Shown here: one piece after another, positions 8,121 through 16,878 of the stretch
Layout: each line of letters opens with the position of its first letter
Position numbering within the stretch: position 1 is the stretch's first letter
Assembly: GCA_040365065.1 (NCBI GenBank)
Contig: BAABNI010000003.1
Span: 1-64,000 of the forward strand
Direction of reading: 5' to 3'
DNA length: 64,000 nt
Source: Pelagadaptatus aseana
Lineage (GTDB): Bacteria; Pseudomonadota; Gammaproteobacteria; Pseudomonadales; Cellvibrionaceae
Translations under genes and position numbers: made by a program
Notes under the pieces: model-generated
Seen by the model: the letters and a program-made list of their open reading frames with translations, nothing else
Database searches by the model: none
Told to the model about the DNA's origin: nothing

Positions 8121-9164
8121 TCAGGGCAACAGTGCAGCAAAATCCAGCCCTTCAGCTTCATCAAAGCCAAACATGATATTCATGTTTTGGACTGCCTGCC
8201 CAGAGGCCCCCTTAACCAGATTATCAATCACCGACAACACGACCACCTTGTCGCGCCCCTGGGGTTGAAATACTGAGAGGCGACACACGTTCGCGCCTTT
8301 GGCAGTTCGGGTTTGCGGGTGAGAGCCAGCAGGCAACACATCCACAAAAGGCTCATTAGCGTACCGCTGTTCGAACAAAGCCTGCAAATCTTGCTCTGTC
8401 CCTGGCAGCAAAGTGGCGTACAAGGTCGCATGAATGCCGCGAATCATGGGCAAAAGATGGGGCACAAACGTCACCTTGGCCTGCACGGAATCGGCCGGCT
8501 GAACATCTCTCAGTCCCTGCTCAATTTCAGGTAAATGGCGATGCCCACCACACGCATAGGCTTTAAAGCTGTCGCTGACCTCTGACATCAGATTGTCGAT
8601 CTTGGCCTGCCGGCCTGCGCCACTGACACCGGATGCAGCATTGGCCACCAGATCGGAAGGATCAATCAGGCCCGCTTCCAGCAGCGGAATAAAGCCCAGT
8701 TGAGTCGCAGTCGGGTAACATCCGGGGCATGCTACCAATTGCGCCTCAGCAATCTGGGCACGATTGACTTCTGGAAGACCGTAGACCGCCTTGGCAATCA
8801 GCTCTGGGCACGCATGCTCCTGGGCATACCACTGCTCCCACAATTGCTGATCACGGATTCTGAAATCGGCCGAGAGATCAATAACGCGTACGCCCCGATT
8901 AATCAGCTCGGGCATCATGGCCTGAGCCACGCCATGGGGCGTGGCAAAAAACACCACGTCACACTCGCCCAGCACATCCGCGTCTGGCACACTGTAAGCG
9001 AGATCGTAAAAACCGCGCAGACTCGGATAAAGCTCGGAAACCTGAACGCCCGCTTCCGCTCTGGAGGTTATCACCTTAACCTCTGCCTGGGAGTGGTTCG
9101 CCAATAACCGCAACAACTCGACACCGGTATAACCGGTTCCGCCAACAATGCCTACCTGAATCAC
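8121..9164 (-). CDS. argC: N-acetyl-gamma-glutamyl-phosphate reductase
   Basis: Catalyses the NADPH-dependent third step of arginine synthesis. The Rossmann start IQVGIVGGTGYTGVELLRLL, the nucleophilic cysteine in VACPGCYPTA (about 150) and the histidine segment VPHLLPMIRGIHATLY are all present. I used the GTG start, because it gives the family-typical N-terminus MIQVGIVGG and 347 residues; an upstream ATG would add eleven hydrophobic residues not found in relatives. It is divergent from the CLC gene and separated from DUF6776 by about 75 bp. Confidence 0.96.
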   Translation of the reverse strand: MIQVGIVGGTGYTGVELLRLLANHSQAEVKVITSRAEAGVQVSELYPSLRGFYDLAYSVPDADVLGECDVVFFATPHGVAQAMMPELINRGVRVIDLSADFRIRDQQLWEQWYAQEHACPELIAKAVYGLPEVNRAQIAEAQLVACPGCYPTATQLGFIPLLEAGLIDPSDLVANAASGVSGAGRQAKIDNLMSEVSDSFKAYACGGHRHLPEIEQGLRDVQPADSVQAKVTFVPHLLPMIRGIHATLYATLLPGTEQDLQALFEQRYANEPFVDVLPAGSHPQTRTAKGANVCRLSVFQPQGRDKVVVLSVIDNLVKGASGQAVQNMNIMFGFDEAEGLDFAALLP

Positions 9165-9293
9165 AACAACACCTACCAATACGCTAACAACGGACACTCT
9201 GGGAGGATGAAACTCCCGCAGAGGCCAAATACAAGAGGGCTAGTTTATAATAACCCTCTGTAGAAGCAACGAAATAACATAAGAAAGCCAACA

Positions 9294-11057
9294 ATGCCCA
9301 AGACTCCAAAGCCTACAGACGAAAAACATCCGCGGTATTCCAATCTGCTGGATAATTTTCGTCATCAACTGGCACATCTGGATGCCCTGCCACAGTTGAC
9401 CATCCTCGGATTAATCAGCGGCCTGGCCGCCGCTGCAGTGATTGTTGCATTTCGCCTGTTAATTGATGGTCCTCTGCAAGTATTACTCGAAGGGCACAGT
9501 GAAAATTTCGAATCACTGCCCAGTCACTGGCGTTTTGCCCTGCCGGTTGCAGGGTCGCTGGCACTGGCGGCACTGGTACTGTCATTCAAACCCGAACATC
9601 GCCAGGTGAGTGTGGGCCATGTAATTGAGCGTCTCAACAACCATCAGGGAAAGCTGCCGGCCGGCAACTGGATCCTGCAATTTTTTGGCGGGGCGCTGGC
9701 ACTGATCAGTGGTCAGTCGATGGGACGGGAAGGGCCAGCCGTACATCTGGGAGCGGGTATCGCCAGCCAACTGGGACAGTGGTTCAAACTGCCCAACAAC
9801 AGCCTCCGCACTCTGGTCGGCTGCGGCATCGCCTCGGCCATCGCCGCCTCATTCAACACCCCCATGGCGGGCGTCATTTTTGCCATGGAGGTTGTACTGA
9901 TGGAGTACACCATTGCCGGTTTTGTACCGGTGATGATGGCCTCGGTTACCGGTGCCATTGTGGTTCAGTACGTTTTCGGCCCGGAACAGGCGTTCAACAT
10001 CACCCTGCCCTCACTGAATACACTGGACGAGCTGACCATCATCATCGCCGCCGGGATCGTGATCGCCTACTTTGCCGCACTGGTGATTCGCACCCAACTC
10101 TGGTTCAACAGCAAAAAACACTGGCCACTAACCCTGCGCTTTTTAGCCGCCGGTGTGACCACGGGTAGCCTTGCTCTGTTTGTACCGCAAATCATGGGCG
10201 TAGGTTACGATACCATCGAAGCCGCCATGGCCGGACAAATCGGCTTCAGCTTATTGCTTGCCATCTTATTTGCCAAAATTCTGGCCACCTGTGTCAGCAC
10301 CGGTTTTGGTCTGCCCGGTGGCGTTATTGGCCCCATGCTGTTTATTGGCGCAACCCTCGGCGGCTGCATTGGCATAGTGGCGCAACTGCTGTTGCCAGAC
10401 AGCGCGTCCAGCCCCGGGTTTTACGTGATGCTTGGTATGGCCGCGATGATGGCCAGTGTGATCAACGCACCTCTGGCTGCCCTGATCACCGTTCTCGAAC
10501 TTACCTACAATCCCCACATTATTTTCCCCACCATGCTGATTATTGTGGTCTCGGTGGTGGCAACCCGTCAGCTGTTCCAGTGCCAGGGCATTTTTATGGC
10601 TCAACTGGAGACCAATGGCTTCCGCTTAACCGGCGGTCTGATCCGGCAAACCCTGAATCGGGTTGGCGTACGCAGTGTAATGGACATCAATTTCCAGTTT
10701 TGCCATGCGCACCCAAGTTTTGAGCAACTGGAAAAAGTACTGCTGCAAAATCCAAAGTGGCTGGTGATAACTGACGAGCAGCAGGAGCGGCAATTGTTGT
10801 TGGCCTCAGACATTTCTGTCTATCTCGCGAGCCGTGACGACTGGCCCGCCGACGAGGCTATCGACCTACTCAAAACCCCCAGCCGAAAGTGGCAAATCAA
10901 ACCCATCAGCCAGCAGGCAAGCCTTTATGACGCACAGAAACAATTGCGCGAACTGAAAGCGGATGCCCTGTACGTCGAGCGTGGTGACAATTCCCTATTA
11001 CCGCCAGTGCTGGGGATCATCACCCAGGAAAAGATCGATGGCTACTACCAGCAATAG
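9294..11057 (+). CDS. CLC-family chloride channel or H+/Cl- antiporter with C-terminal extension
   Basis: An integral membrane protein of 587 residues. The core (about 35-435) has many hydrophobic segments and the CLC hallmarks GREGPAVHLGAG (with the gating glutamate) and GFGLPGGVIGPMLF. A glutamate (FGPEQAF) sits where the inner proton glutamate of transporters lies, favouring an antiporter. The first selectivity motif, normally GSGIP, is replaced by SVGHVIE. The C-terminal 150 residues look like a degenerate pair of CBS domains. Upstream is the divergent argC; hemJ follows after 91 bp behind its own promoter. Confidence 0.92.
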   Translation: MPKTPKPTDEKHPRYSNLLDNFRHQLAHLDALPQLTILGLISGLAAAAVIVAFRLLIDGPLQVLLEGHSENFESLPSHWRFALPVAGSLALAALVLSFKPEHRQVSVGHVIERLNNHQGKLPAGNWILQFFGGALALISGQSMGREGPAVHLGAGIASQLGQWFKLPNNSLRTLVGCGIASAIAASFNTPMAGVIFAMEVVLMEYTIAGFVPVMMASVTGAIVVQYVFGPEQAFNITLPSLNTLDELTIIIAAGIVIAYFAALVIRTQLWFNSKKHWPLTLRFLAAGVTTGSLALFVPQIMGVGYDTIEAAMAGQIGFSLLLAILFAKILATCVSTGFGLPGGVIGPMLFIGATLGGCIGIVAQLLLPDSASSPGFYVMLGMAAMMASVINAPLAALITVLELTYNPHIIFPTMLIIVVSVVATRQLFQCQGIFMAQLETNGFRLTGGLIRQTLNRVGVRSVMDINFQFCHAHPSFEQLEKVLLQNPKWLVITDEQQERQLLLASDISVYLASRDDWPADEAIDLLKTPSRKWQIKPISQQASLYDAQKQLRELKADALYVERGDNSLLPPVLGIITQEKIDGYYQQ

Positions 11058-11081
11058 CGGCCTCAGTCGGCTCTGAAATCC

Positions 11082-11110
11082 CTGACACACTTTCAGGATG
11101 GCGCTACAAT
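11082..11110 (+). promoter_or_regulatory. predicted hemJ promoter
   Basis: -35 CTGACA and -10 TACAAT with a 17-bp spacer, about 40 bp before the hemJ start. It probably drives hemJ-thiD-hemL. Confidence 0.6.
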
Positions 11111-11148
11111 AGTCGGCCTTATATGCCTTACGACTCAAAGGGTTCTGC

Positions 11149-11568
11149 ATGCTCTGGCTCAAAGCCTTCCACATAATTTTTATGGTTTGCTGGTTTGCCG
11201 GCATATTCTATCTGCCGCGCCTGTTCGTCAATCACGCCATGACCGATGATCAGGCCATCAGAGATCAGCTTGCCCTGATGGAGCGCAAACTGTATCGCTT
11301 TATTACCTCGTTTATGTATCTCACCATTGGCTTTGGTGTCTGGCTGATGAGTTACAACTGGAGCTACTATCTCGGCAGCAACTGGTTTTTATGCAAGCTG
11401 GCCCTGATAGCACTGCTGATCATCTACCACTTCAGCTGCGGCCGCCATCTTAAACAGCTGGCCAACAACCAAAGCTCCCGCAGCCACATTTACTTTCGCT
11501 GGTTTAATGAGCTTCCCGTACTGGTTCTCTTCAGTGTTGTTATACTGGTTGTGGTTAAACCCTTTTAA
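11149..11568 (+). CDS. hemJ: protoporphyrinogen IX oxidase HemJ
   Basis: HemJ oxidises protoporphyrinogen IX to protoporphyrin IX in the inner membrane and replaces HemG or HemY in many bacteria. The protein has 139 residues and four membrane helices. The conserved heme-ligand histidine is in the first helix (LKAFHIIFMVCWFAG), and further conserved strings are FYLPRLFVNH, YHFSCGRHL and FRWFNELPVLVL. It is 32 bp ahead of the ThiD-like gene and close to hemL, a sensible heme grouping. Confidence 0.93.
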   Translation: MLWLKAFHIIFMVCWFAGIFYLPRLFVNHAMTDDQAIRDQLALMERKLYRFITSFMYLTIGFGVWLMSYNWSYYLGSNWFLCKLALIALLIIYHFSCGRHLKQLANNQSSRSHIYFRWFNELPVLVLFSVVILVVVKPF

Positions 11569-11600
11569 CTGCTGTCGTTGTCGCCACCGGAATCCAGACC

Positions 11601-12413
11601 ATGAATTTTGCCGATAAAGCCCCTGTCATTCTGAGCCTTTCGCTCCATGACCCCTCTGGTGGCTCCGGCATTCAGGCGGATATAGAAACCGCCAACAGCC
11701 TGGGGTGTCACTGCACCAGCGTCATCACCCTGCTTTGCTCTCAGGATACTCGTGAACTGAAATCCGCTGTACCGGTAAACACCCCAATGTTGATCGAGCA
11801 GGTGCGAGCCATCCTCGAAGATATGCCCATTGCCGCAATTAAAATTGGTTGCCCCGGCAGCACGGAAAATATCGAAGCCATTCACTCCATCCTCAGAGAC
11901 TATCCAGACATCCCTGTCGTACTCGACCCGGGAACCCGGCTGCTGGAAGATATTCAGGCCGATAACAGCGACACTATGGCCGCCATCAGAGCCCTGCTAT
12001 TACCTCAGGTCACCCTGCTGAGCGCCAATATTCATGAAGCCTATGATCTTGCTCAACAAGCCGACACACTGGATGCCTGCGCTCAGGAATTACTTGAAAC
12101 CGGCTGCGGCTATGTCCTGATCAATGGCAGCAAACGCTCCCAAAAGCACTATGACAGCGTACTCTATGATGCCAATGGCATTGTGCGCAGCTACTCAAGG
12201 GAGTGGCTCAATATTCTGTCGCGCGGCCATGGTACGACACTCAGCGCCAGCCTGACCTGCTATCTGGCCCACGGCCTCAGCGTTACCGACGCCGCCGAGC
12301 AAGCCCAGAGTTTCACCTGGAAAGCATTGGCCAATCATCATCGTCCCGGCATGGGAAAACAATTTCTTAACCGTTTTTTCTGGGCAGACAAAAATAAAAA
12401 GTCTGCACAGTAA
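11601..12413 (+). CDS. ThiD-like hydroxymethylpyrimidine (phosphate) kinase, catalytic Cys replaced
   Basis: A ribokinase-fold protein of 270 residues of the ThiD family, which phosphorylates HMP and HMP-P for thiamine. The substrate loop is HDPSGGSGIQADIE and the core aligns along its length. The anion-hole motif, normally GTGCT or GSGCT, reads GHGTT, so the cysteine used as catalytic base in ThiD is threonine. The usual Gly before it is His. This may reduce or alter activity. The ThiD-hemL adjacency is known from pseudomonads. Calling it a true thiamine kinase is therefore uncertain; the fold assignment is firm. Confidence 0.8.
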   Translation: MNFADKAPVILSLSLHDPSGGSGIQADIETANSLGCHCTSVITLLCSQDTRELKSAVPVNTPMLIEQVRAILEDMPIAAIKIGCPGSTENIEAIHSILRDYPDIPVVLDPGTRLLEDIQADNSDTMAAIRALLLPQVTLLSANIHEAYDLAQQADTLDACAQELLETGCGYVLINGSKRSQKHYDSVLYDANGIVRSYSREWLNILSRGHGTTLSASLTCYLAHGLSVTDAAEQAQSFTWKALANHHRPGMGKQFLNRFFWADKNKKSAQ

Positions 12414-12446
12414 CTGCTTTTTTTGTATCACTTTTCAGAGGCCTTT

Positions 12447-13727
12447 ATGAGTCGTTCCTCAACCCTGTTTCAACAAGCCCAGCAACACATTCCCGGCGGC
12501 GTAAACTCGCCAGTACGTGCTTTTAAAGCTGTTGGCGGTGACCCCGTCTTCTTCGAACGCGCCAAAGGCGCCTATCTGTATGACGCCGATGCCAAACAGT
12601 ACATCGATTATGTACTGTCCTGGGGCCCCATGATTCTGGGGCACGCCCACCCAGAGGTTATTCGTGCAGTGCAGGAAAAGGCCGAACAGGGGCTGAGCTT
12701 CGGTGCCCCCACCGAAATCGAAACCACTCTGGCCGATAAGCTGTGCGACCTGATGCCCAACATGGACATGGTTCGTTTCGTTAACTCCGGCACCGAGGCC
12801 ACCATGAGCGCCATTCGCCTGGCCCGCGGTTATACCGGGCGCGACAAGATCATTAAATTTGAAGGCTGCTACCACGGCCACTCAGATTCACTGCTGGTAA
12901 AAGCCGGCTCTGGCGCCTTGACTCTGGGCGTACCGAGCTCTCCGGGAGTCCCGGCGGCACTGGCAGACCACACCATCACCCTCACTTACAACGACATAGA
13001 ACAGGTCAAGGAAACCTTCGCCCAGATCGGCGAACAGGTTGCCTGCATCATCGTTGAGCCTGTTACAGGTAACATGAACTGCGTCCCTCCGGTACCCGGA
13101 TTTCTTGAGTGTCTGCGTGAACAGTGCAATCACTATGGCAGCGTCCTGATCATGGACGAGGTCATGACCGGCTTTCGCGTCAGTCTCACTGGCGCTCAGG
13201 GTCACTATGGCATTGAAGCCGACCTGACCACCTTGGGCAAAGTGATCGGTGGCGGCATGCCCGTCGGAGCATTTGGCGGCAAGCGTGAAATCATGTCGCA
13301 GATCGCACCGCTTGGACCGGTATATCAAGCCGGCACCCTTTCGGGCAACCCCGTAGCAATGGCTGCGGGCCTGACCACCCTTGAGCTGGTTACTCAGGAG
13401 GGTTTCTACGCCCCACTGATAGAAAAAACCAACCAACTGGTTGCAGGGCTTCGCCGCGAAGCCGAAAAAGCGGGCATTCCCTTTACGACCAATCACGTCG
13501 GCACCATGTTTGGCGGCTTCTTTACCGAAGAGAGCCAAATCACCAATTACCAACAGGTGATGGATTGCAACAACGACCGCTTTAACCGCTTCTTTCATGG
13601 CATGCTGGAAAAAGGTGTCTACCTGGCACCAGCCTCCTATGAGGCAGGTTTTATGTCAGCCGCGCACACTGATGATGACATCAATGCCACCATCGAAGCC
13701 GCCGCCGCTGTCTTCGCACAACTTTAA
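12447..13727 (+). CDS. hemL: glutamate-1-semialdehyde 2,1-aminomutase
   Basis: PLP enzyme that converts glutamate-1-semialdehyde to 5-aminolevulinate, the entry to heme. The N-terminus (GGVNSPVRAF), the TEATMSAIRLAR segment, the PLP aspartate in IMDEVMTGFR and the PLP lysine in TTLGKVIGGGMPVGAFGG are all present. 426 residues equals the E. coli length when started at the ATG preceded by AGAGG; an ATG eight codons earlier lacks a ribosome site. A terminator follows directly. Confidence 0.98.
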   Translation: MSRSSTLFQQAQQHIPGGVNSPVRAFKAVGGDPVFFERAKGAYLYDADAKQYIDYVLSWGPMILGHAHPEVIRAVQEKAEQGLSFGAPTEIETTLADKLCDLMPNMDMVRFVNSGTEATMSAIRLARGYTGRDKIIKFEGCYHGHSDSLLVKAGSGALTLGVPSSPGVPAALADHTITLTYNDIEQVKETFAQIGEQVACIIVEPVTGNMNCVPPVPGFLECLREQCNHYGSVLIMDEVMTGFRVSLTGAQGHYGIEADLTTLGKVIGGGMPVGAFGGKREIMSQIAPLGPVYQAGTLSGNPVAMAAGLTTLELVTQEGFYAPLIEKTNQLVAGLRREAEKAGIPFTTNHVGTMFGGFFTEESQITNYQQVMDCNNDRFNRFFHGMLEKGVYLAPASYEAGFMSAAHTDDDINATIEAAAAVFAQL

Positions 13728-13745
13728 GTCTGATCAACGGCCCAT

Positions 13746-13784
13746 AAAAAAAGCCCCGTCGAGAGATAATCGCCGGGGCTTTTT
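13746..13784 (+). terminator. terminator after hemL (bidirectional)
   Basis: AAAAAAAGCCCCG and CGGGGCTTTTT arms enclose a loop of about 14 bases. It is symmetrical enough to end both hemL and the convergent PilZ gene. Confidence 0.9.
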
Positions 13785-13802
13785 AATTCAACATAAGCAG
13801 CG

Positions 13803-14162
13803 TTACGATTGACGTCCCACCTGCTCAATCAGCTGCCTGATTTGATCGCGAGCCTCTGCAGACAGGTCGATTATCTGACACCCCGACCAACGCATGGTGG
13901 CATCCTGAGCATCTCCAACCCATAAACAGTCCACACCAAGACGAATCTCGCCAATATTTTTCACCGTGTCAGGCAGACGCAACACCAATTGGTAAACGTG
14001 ATCTTCGGCAATGGCGTCGGTCCCTACGATTAACAAACCCTCTTCATGAATGTTCACCAGCGACCCCAACAGGGCACCACTGTTGAGATCAAACACTTCA
14101 ACCGGACAGGTAAGCTCATAGCGATGCAGATGACGGCGATGGGGCGTATCCGGATTAGTCAT
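13803..14162 (-). CDS. PilZ domain protein
   Basis: A stand-alone PilZ protein of 119 residues, expected to bind c-di-GMP. The arginine motif at the N-terminus reads RRHLHRYEL, and the second motif is NIHEEG, where the usual serine of D/N-x-S-x-x-G is His, so binding may be weak. The start ATG overlaps the DUF1631 stop by 8 bases (ATGACTAA), which marks translational coupling. A longer reading upstream merely retraces DUF1631 in another frame. DUF1631 genes are often next to PilZ genes. Confidence 0.88.
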   Translation of the reverse strand: MTNPDTPHRRHLHRYELTCPVEVFDLNSGALLGSLVNIHEEGLLIVGTDAIAEDHVYQLVLRLPDTVKNIGEIRLGVDCLWVGDAQDATMRWSGCQIIDLSAEARDQIRQLIEQVGRQS

Positions 14163-16506
14163 TCGCCACCCCTTCGGACTGCTCGGCCTTGGCCTTACTG
14201 TTGAGGCTTTGGAAAATGTTTTCCAGTGCACGCTCGAAGAAGGGCTTGGAGCTGCCGGCAATAACCCTCGCTTCATGTGAAAGCATCGCCCGAGCCAATT
14301 CAAGACCGGACTTCATCGCCACCTTCTTGCCCATTTGATCAACCAGCATGTAATGCAGTGTCTTGGAGTTATACCAGGCCACCTTGAGGCGTTTACCGCC
14401 TTCAAATTCAAACCAGGTACCAAACTCGATCATCTTCAGGTTTTCGACCATGCGCAACTCTTCCGGTGTCGCGGCATCCTCTTCCACCTTTGGCTTGCCG
14501 GCTTTCTCGGCGGCCATGGATTCCAACTTGTTGCGCATCGGCTCAGGCGCCGGCTCGGCTTTTTTACTTTGCAGTGCCATTTTCTGCAGGGAGAACAGCG
14601 CATCAAGTAATTTTTTACTCTTGGCCTGATCGTAACCAATGGTTTCAAAACCTACACCCAGCTCGCGATTCAGGGCATCGTGAATTTCCATCTGGCGGGT
14701 GCGATCTTTGTTGTTGTCCTTGGGCTCAATACTCCAAAGAATGTCATCCACAACCTTGATGGCACGTTGCCAGCTGTCGGATTCCTCGCCATAACGCAGC
14801 AGAATAAACGCCAGATAATCGGACCATGGCTGCAACAGCAGCAGCAATACCGCCGACGGCAGCTCCCGATTGTCTATCCGGGACTTAACCGCTTCATTGA
14901 CCCGCAGCTTGACCTCTTTGAGCTTTTCCTCGCCCTGGACCTTCTCCATGGCGCGCTTCTCGACCAGCTCCTGACGACGAGCAATTTTTTTGGTGTAGCT
15001 GCTGAACTCCAGTAACAGCTCGGCAAAAATCCGCACATCATTCTGAAACTCATCAAGGACCTTGGACACAACCGATTTGATCTTGTTGTACAGATCATAC
15101 TGATCAGAGCCATCATTCCCGACCCACTTAACAGCGGCTTCCGCCATACTGTTGAGCAACAGACGAGCCGGGTGATTGACCTGCTCAAAAAAATCTTTAT
15201 CGAGGAAAGCCACCTTCAGGAAAGGCGTGTGTAAATAACTGAGCAACGCCTTGATGGAGCTGGGCAAATTGTCGTCTGACAACATGTACTCAAACAACAT
15301 GCCCACCAGATCAATGGTGTGCATATCCATGGATTCCATGGCCAGCTCTTCACCGCCCATGTCATCCTGCAATTGGGCACGAAGCTGACTACTGACCAGC
15401 GCCACCTGTTGCGGCGCCAAAGTACCTGGCTCGGCCTGCTCGATGGTTTCACCGGCCACAGCCAGAGCTTGCGTCTGCAGGCTTTGCAAAGCCCCCACCA
15501 ATTGCTGACTGGTGTACACCATACCCTGACGACCGCCCGGCGCTGCGGCACTGGCCACATCACCCGCGGCATTGACGGGAGCACCACCGGCGCCTTCTGC
15601 GGGACCGGCGGCACCTCCTGCAACACCTTCTTGCCCTGCGGCACCGACTTGCCCTGAAACTGCTGCGCCGGCAGGGCCACTGGTCATATGTTCCTGCAGC
15701 ACCCGAATGGCCCCCATAAGGTCACCTTGGTATTGTTCCGATGGCTGTGTAGCATCCGGGGCAGGCATATAACCTGCTGACGCCGGAGAACCCGCCGACC
15801 CAGGACCGGGCATCACCCCGGCAAGATTGCCCCGTGGCTGCCCTGTTGCTGTGGTCGTCTGCTCCTGAGCTGCTGCAGGCTCGCCGGCCTCGACATGTTC
15901 TAAGGGCACCTCTTCCACCTGAGGCACAGGTGGCGCAGGGCTATCGGAGACTTCCGGGCGGTATCTTAAGTCGGGGAAAAAACCCTGATCTTTTAGATAA
16001 TCATTAAGCTGATCAAAGATTTCCGTAAGACCGGCCATGATCACTGACTGATCAAACACCTTGTATGCGATAATTTTGGTATTGGTGTCCATACCCACGC
16101 GCTGCAATGCCTTGCGCAACGCCTCACAATACTGAATCGGCCCCGCCGGATTACCTCTGTCGGTGACTTTCTTGCCATGATTCAGCACGGCAAAGCGATG
16201 GTTCAGGCACCAAAGCTGCTCTGCAAAGTAATTCTCGGAACGATTGGTAATAGATGAAATCGCAATGGTTTCTTCCAGATCATTGTTGTCTACCAACGAC
16301 AACATATCACCTTGGAATTTTTCTTCCCCGGTGGTGGTATCGAGCTCACCCCGCTTGAAACGAACAAAACCCTCTGCAAGATAGGTATTAAAGAACCGAT
16401 CGATCTTGGCCTGATTCTGATTAAACAGTTTCAGCCGATCCATCGCCTGCGAGGTTTCCTGATTGGTCTTGGCAGAATCAATAAACTGTTCCAGTTGCTC
16501 TACCAT
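14155..16506 (-). CDS. DUF1631 protein, N-terminally interrupted
   Basis: A large cytoplasmic protein of unknown function (DUF1631, sometimes misnamed thymidine phosphorylase). The 783-residue frame has a helical N-terminal part (about 1-185), a Gly/Ala/Pro-rich low-complexity linker (about 190-320) and a long helical C-terminal part (about 320-783). Coding continues in the same frame for 49 codons upstream of this ATG, but an ochre stop at plus-strand 16543-16545 interrupts it, followed by 12 sense codons before this ATG. The ATG here has only a weak AAGG two bases upstream, so downstream reinitiation would be poor. Either the gene is decaying, or the stop is a sequencing error or is read through. 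The coupled PilZ gene is intact. Confidence 0.75.
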   Translation of the reverse strand: MVEQLEQFIDSAKTNQETSQAMDRLKLFNQNQAKIDRFFNTYLAEGFVRFKRGELDTTTGEEKFQGDMLSLVDNNDLEETIAISSITNRSENYFAEQLWCLNHRFAVLNHGKKVTDRGNPAGPIQYCEALRKALQRVGMDTNTKIIAYKVFDQSVIMAGLTEIFDQLNDYLKDQGFFPDLRYRPEVSDSPAPPVPQVEEVPLEHVEAGEPAAAQEQTTTATGQPRGNLAGVMPGPGSAGSPASAGYMPAPDATQPSEQYQGDLMGAIRVLQEHMTSGPAGAAVSGQVGAAGQEGVAGGAAGPAEGAGGAPVNAAGDVASAAAPGGRQGMVYTSQQLVGALQSLQTQALAVAGETIEQAEPGTLAPQQVALVSSQLRAQLQDDMGGEELAMESMDMHTIDLVGMLFEYMLSDDNLPSSIKALLSYLHTPFLKVAFLDKDFFEQVNHPARLLLNSMAEAAVKWVGNDGSDQYDLYNKIKSVVSKVLDEFQNDVRIFAELLLEFSSYTKKIARRQELVEKRAMEKVQGEEKLKEVKLRVNEAVKSRIDNRELPSAVLLLLLQPWSDYLAFILLRYGEESDSWQRAIKVVDDILWSIEPKDNNKDRTRQMEIHDALNRELGVGFETIGYDQAKSKKLLDALFSLQKMALQSKKAEPAPEPMRNKLESMAAEKAGKPKVEEDAATPEELRMVENLKMIEFGTWFEFEGGKRLKVAWYNSKTLHYMLVDQMGKKVAMKSGLELARAMLSHEARVIAGSSKPFFERALENIFQSLNSKAKAEQSEGVAND

Positions 16507-16542
16507 TGCCTTGGCGAAAGCGGGTTGCCGGCTTTCTATAAC

Positions 16543-16656
16543 TTACAGGGCGATTTGTTGGCACATCTTCAAGTGCTTGACGATGTTATCCTCGGTAAGC
16601 TCCCCAGCCAGCTGTTGCAGCTGCTGCTCCGAACTGTTTACACCCTGATCCGTCAT
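16543..16656 (-). pseudogene. 5' fragment of the DUF1631 gene, cut off by an in-frame TAA
   Basis: An ATG-started frame of 37 codons (MTDQGVNSSE... ending KMCQQIAL) stops at TAA and lies in the same frame as the main DUF1631 frame. Its end and the first residues after the stop (VIESRQPAFAKAMVEQLEQF) resemble the DUF1631 N-terminal pattern, in which a Cys-x-x-x-A-L stretch leads straight into an amphipathic helix. A single C-to-T change in a CAA (Gln) codon would create the stop. Between it and the LpoP-like gene (about 16657-16878) I see no gene; the DUF1631 promoter is probably there. Confidence 0.65.
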
Positions 16657-16878
16657 AAGGATTCTACGCTTTCTTCCGTCGTGAATTATTGCCGACTCCG
16701 CTATGCCAAACGCGAAATTAACGCACCTCACAGCAAGTGGCATTAATAGCCTGCAGGCCCTTCAACTATAGTCGACAAATGGCCTCACAGCATAGCGGGT
16801 TATAACTGAAATAGCCTTACGATTATCCCCCAAAAGTGACCGTTCACCCCCAAATCGAAGACAACACAAACAAGGCGT

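Noticed and set aside
12888..13598. Minus-strand open frame inside hemL
   Set aside because: Shadow of hemL, which is unmistakable on the plus strand.
14163..14303. N-terminal extension of the PilZ gene
   Set aside because: These codons retrace the end of DUF1631 in another frame; the start that overlaps its stop fits the PilZ domain.
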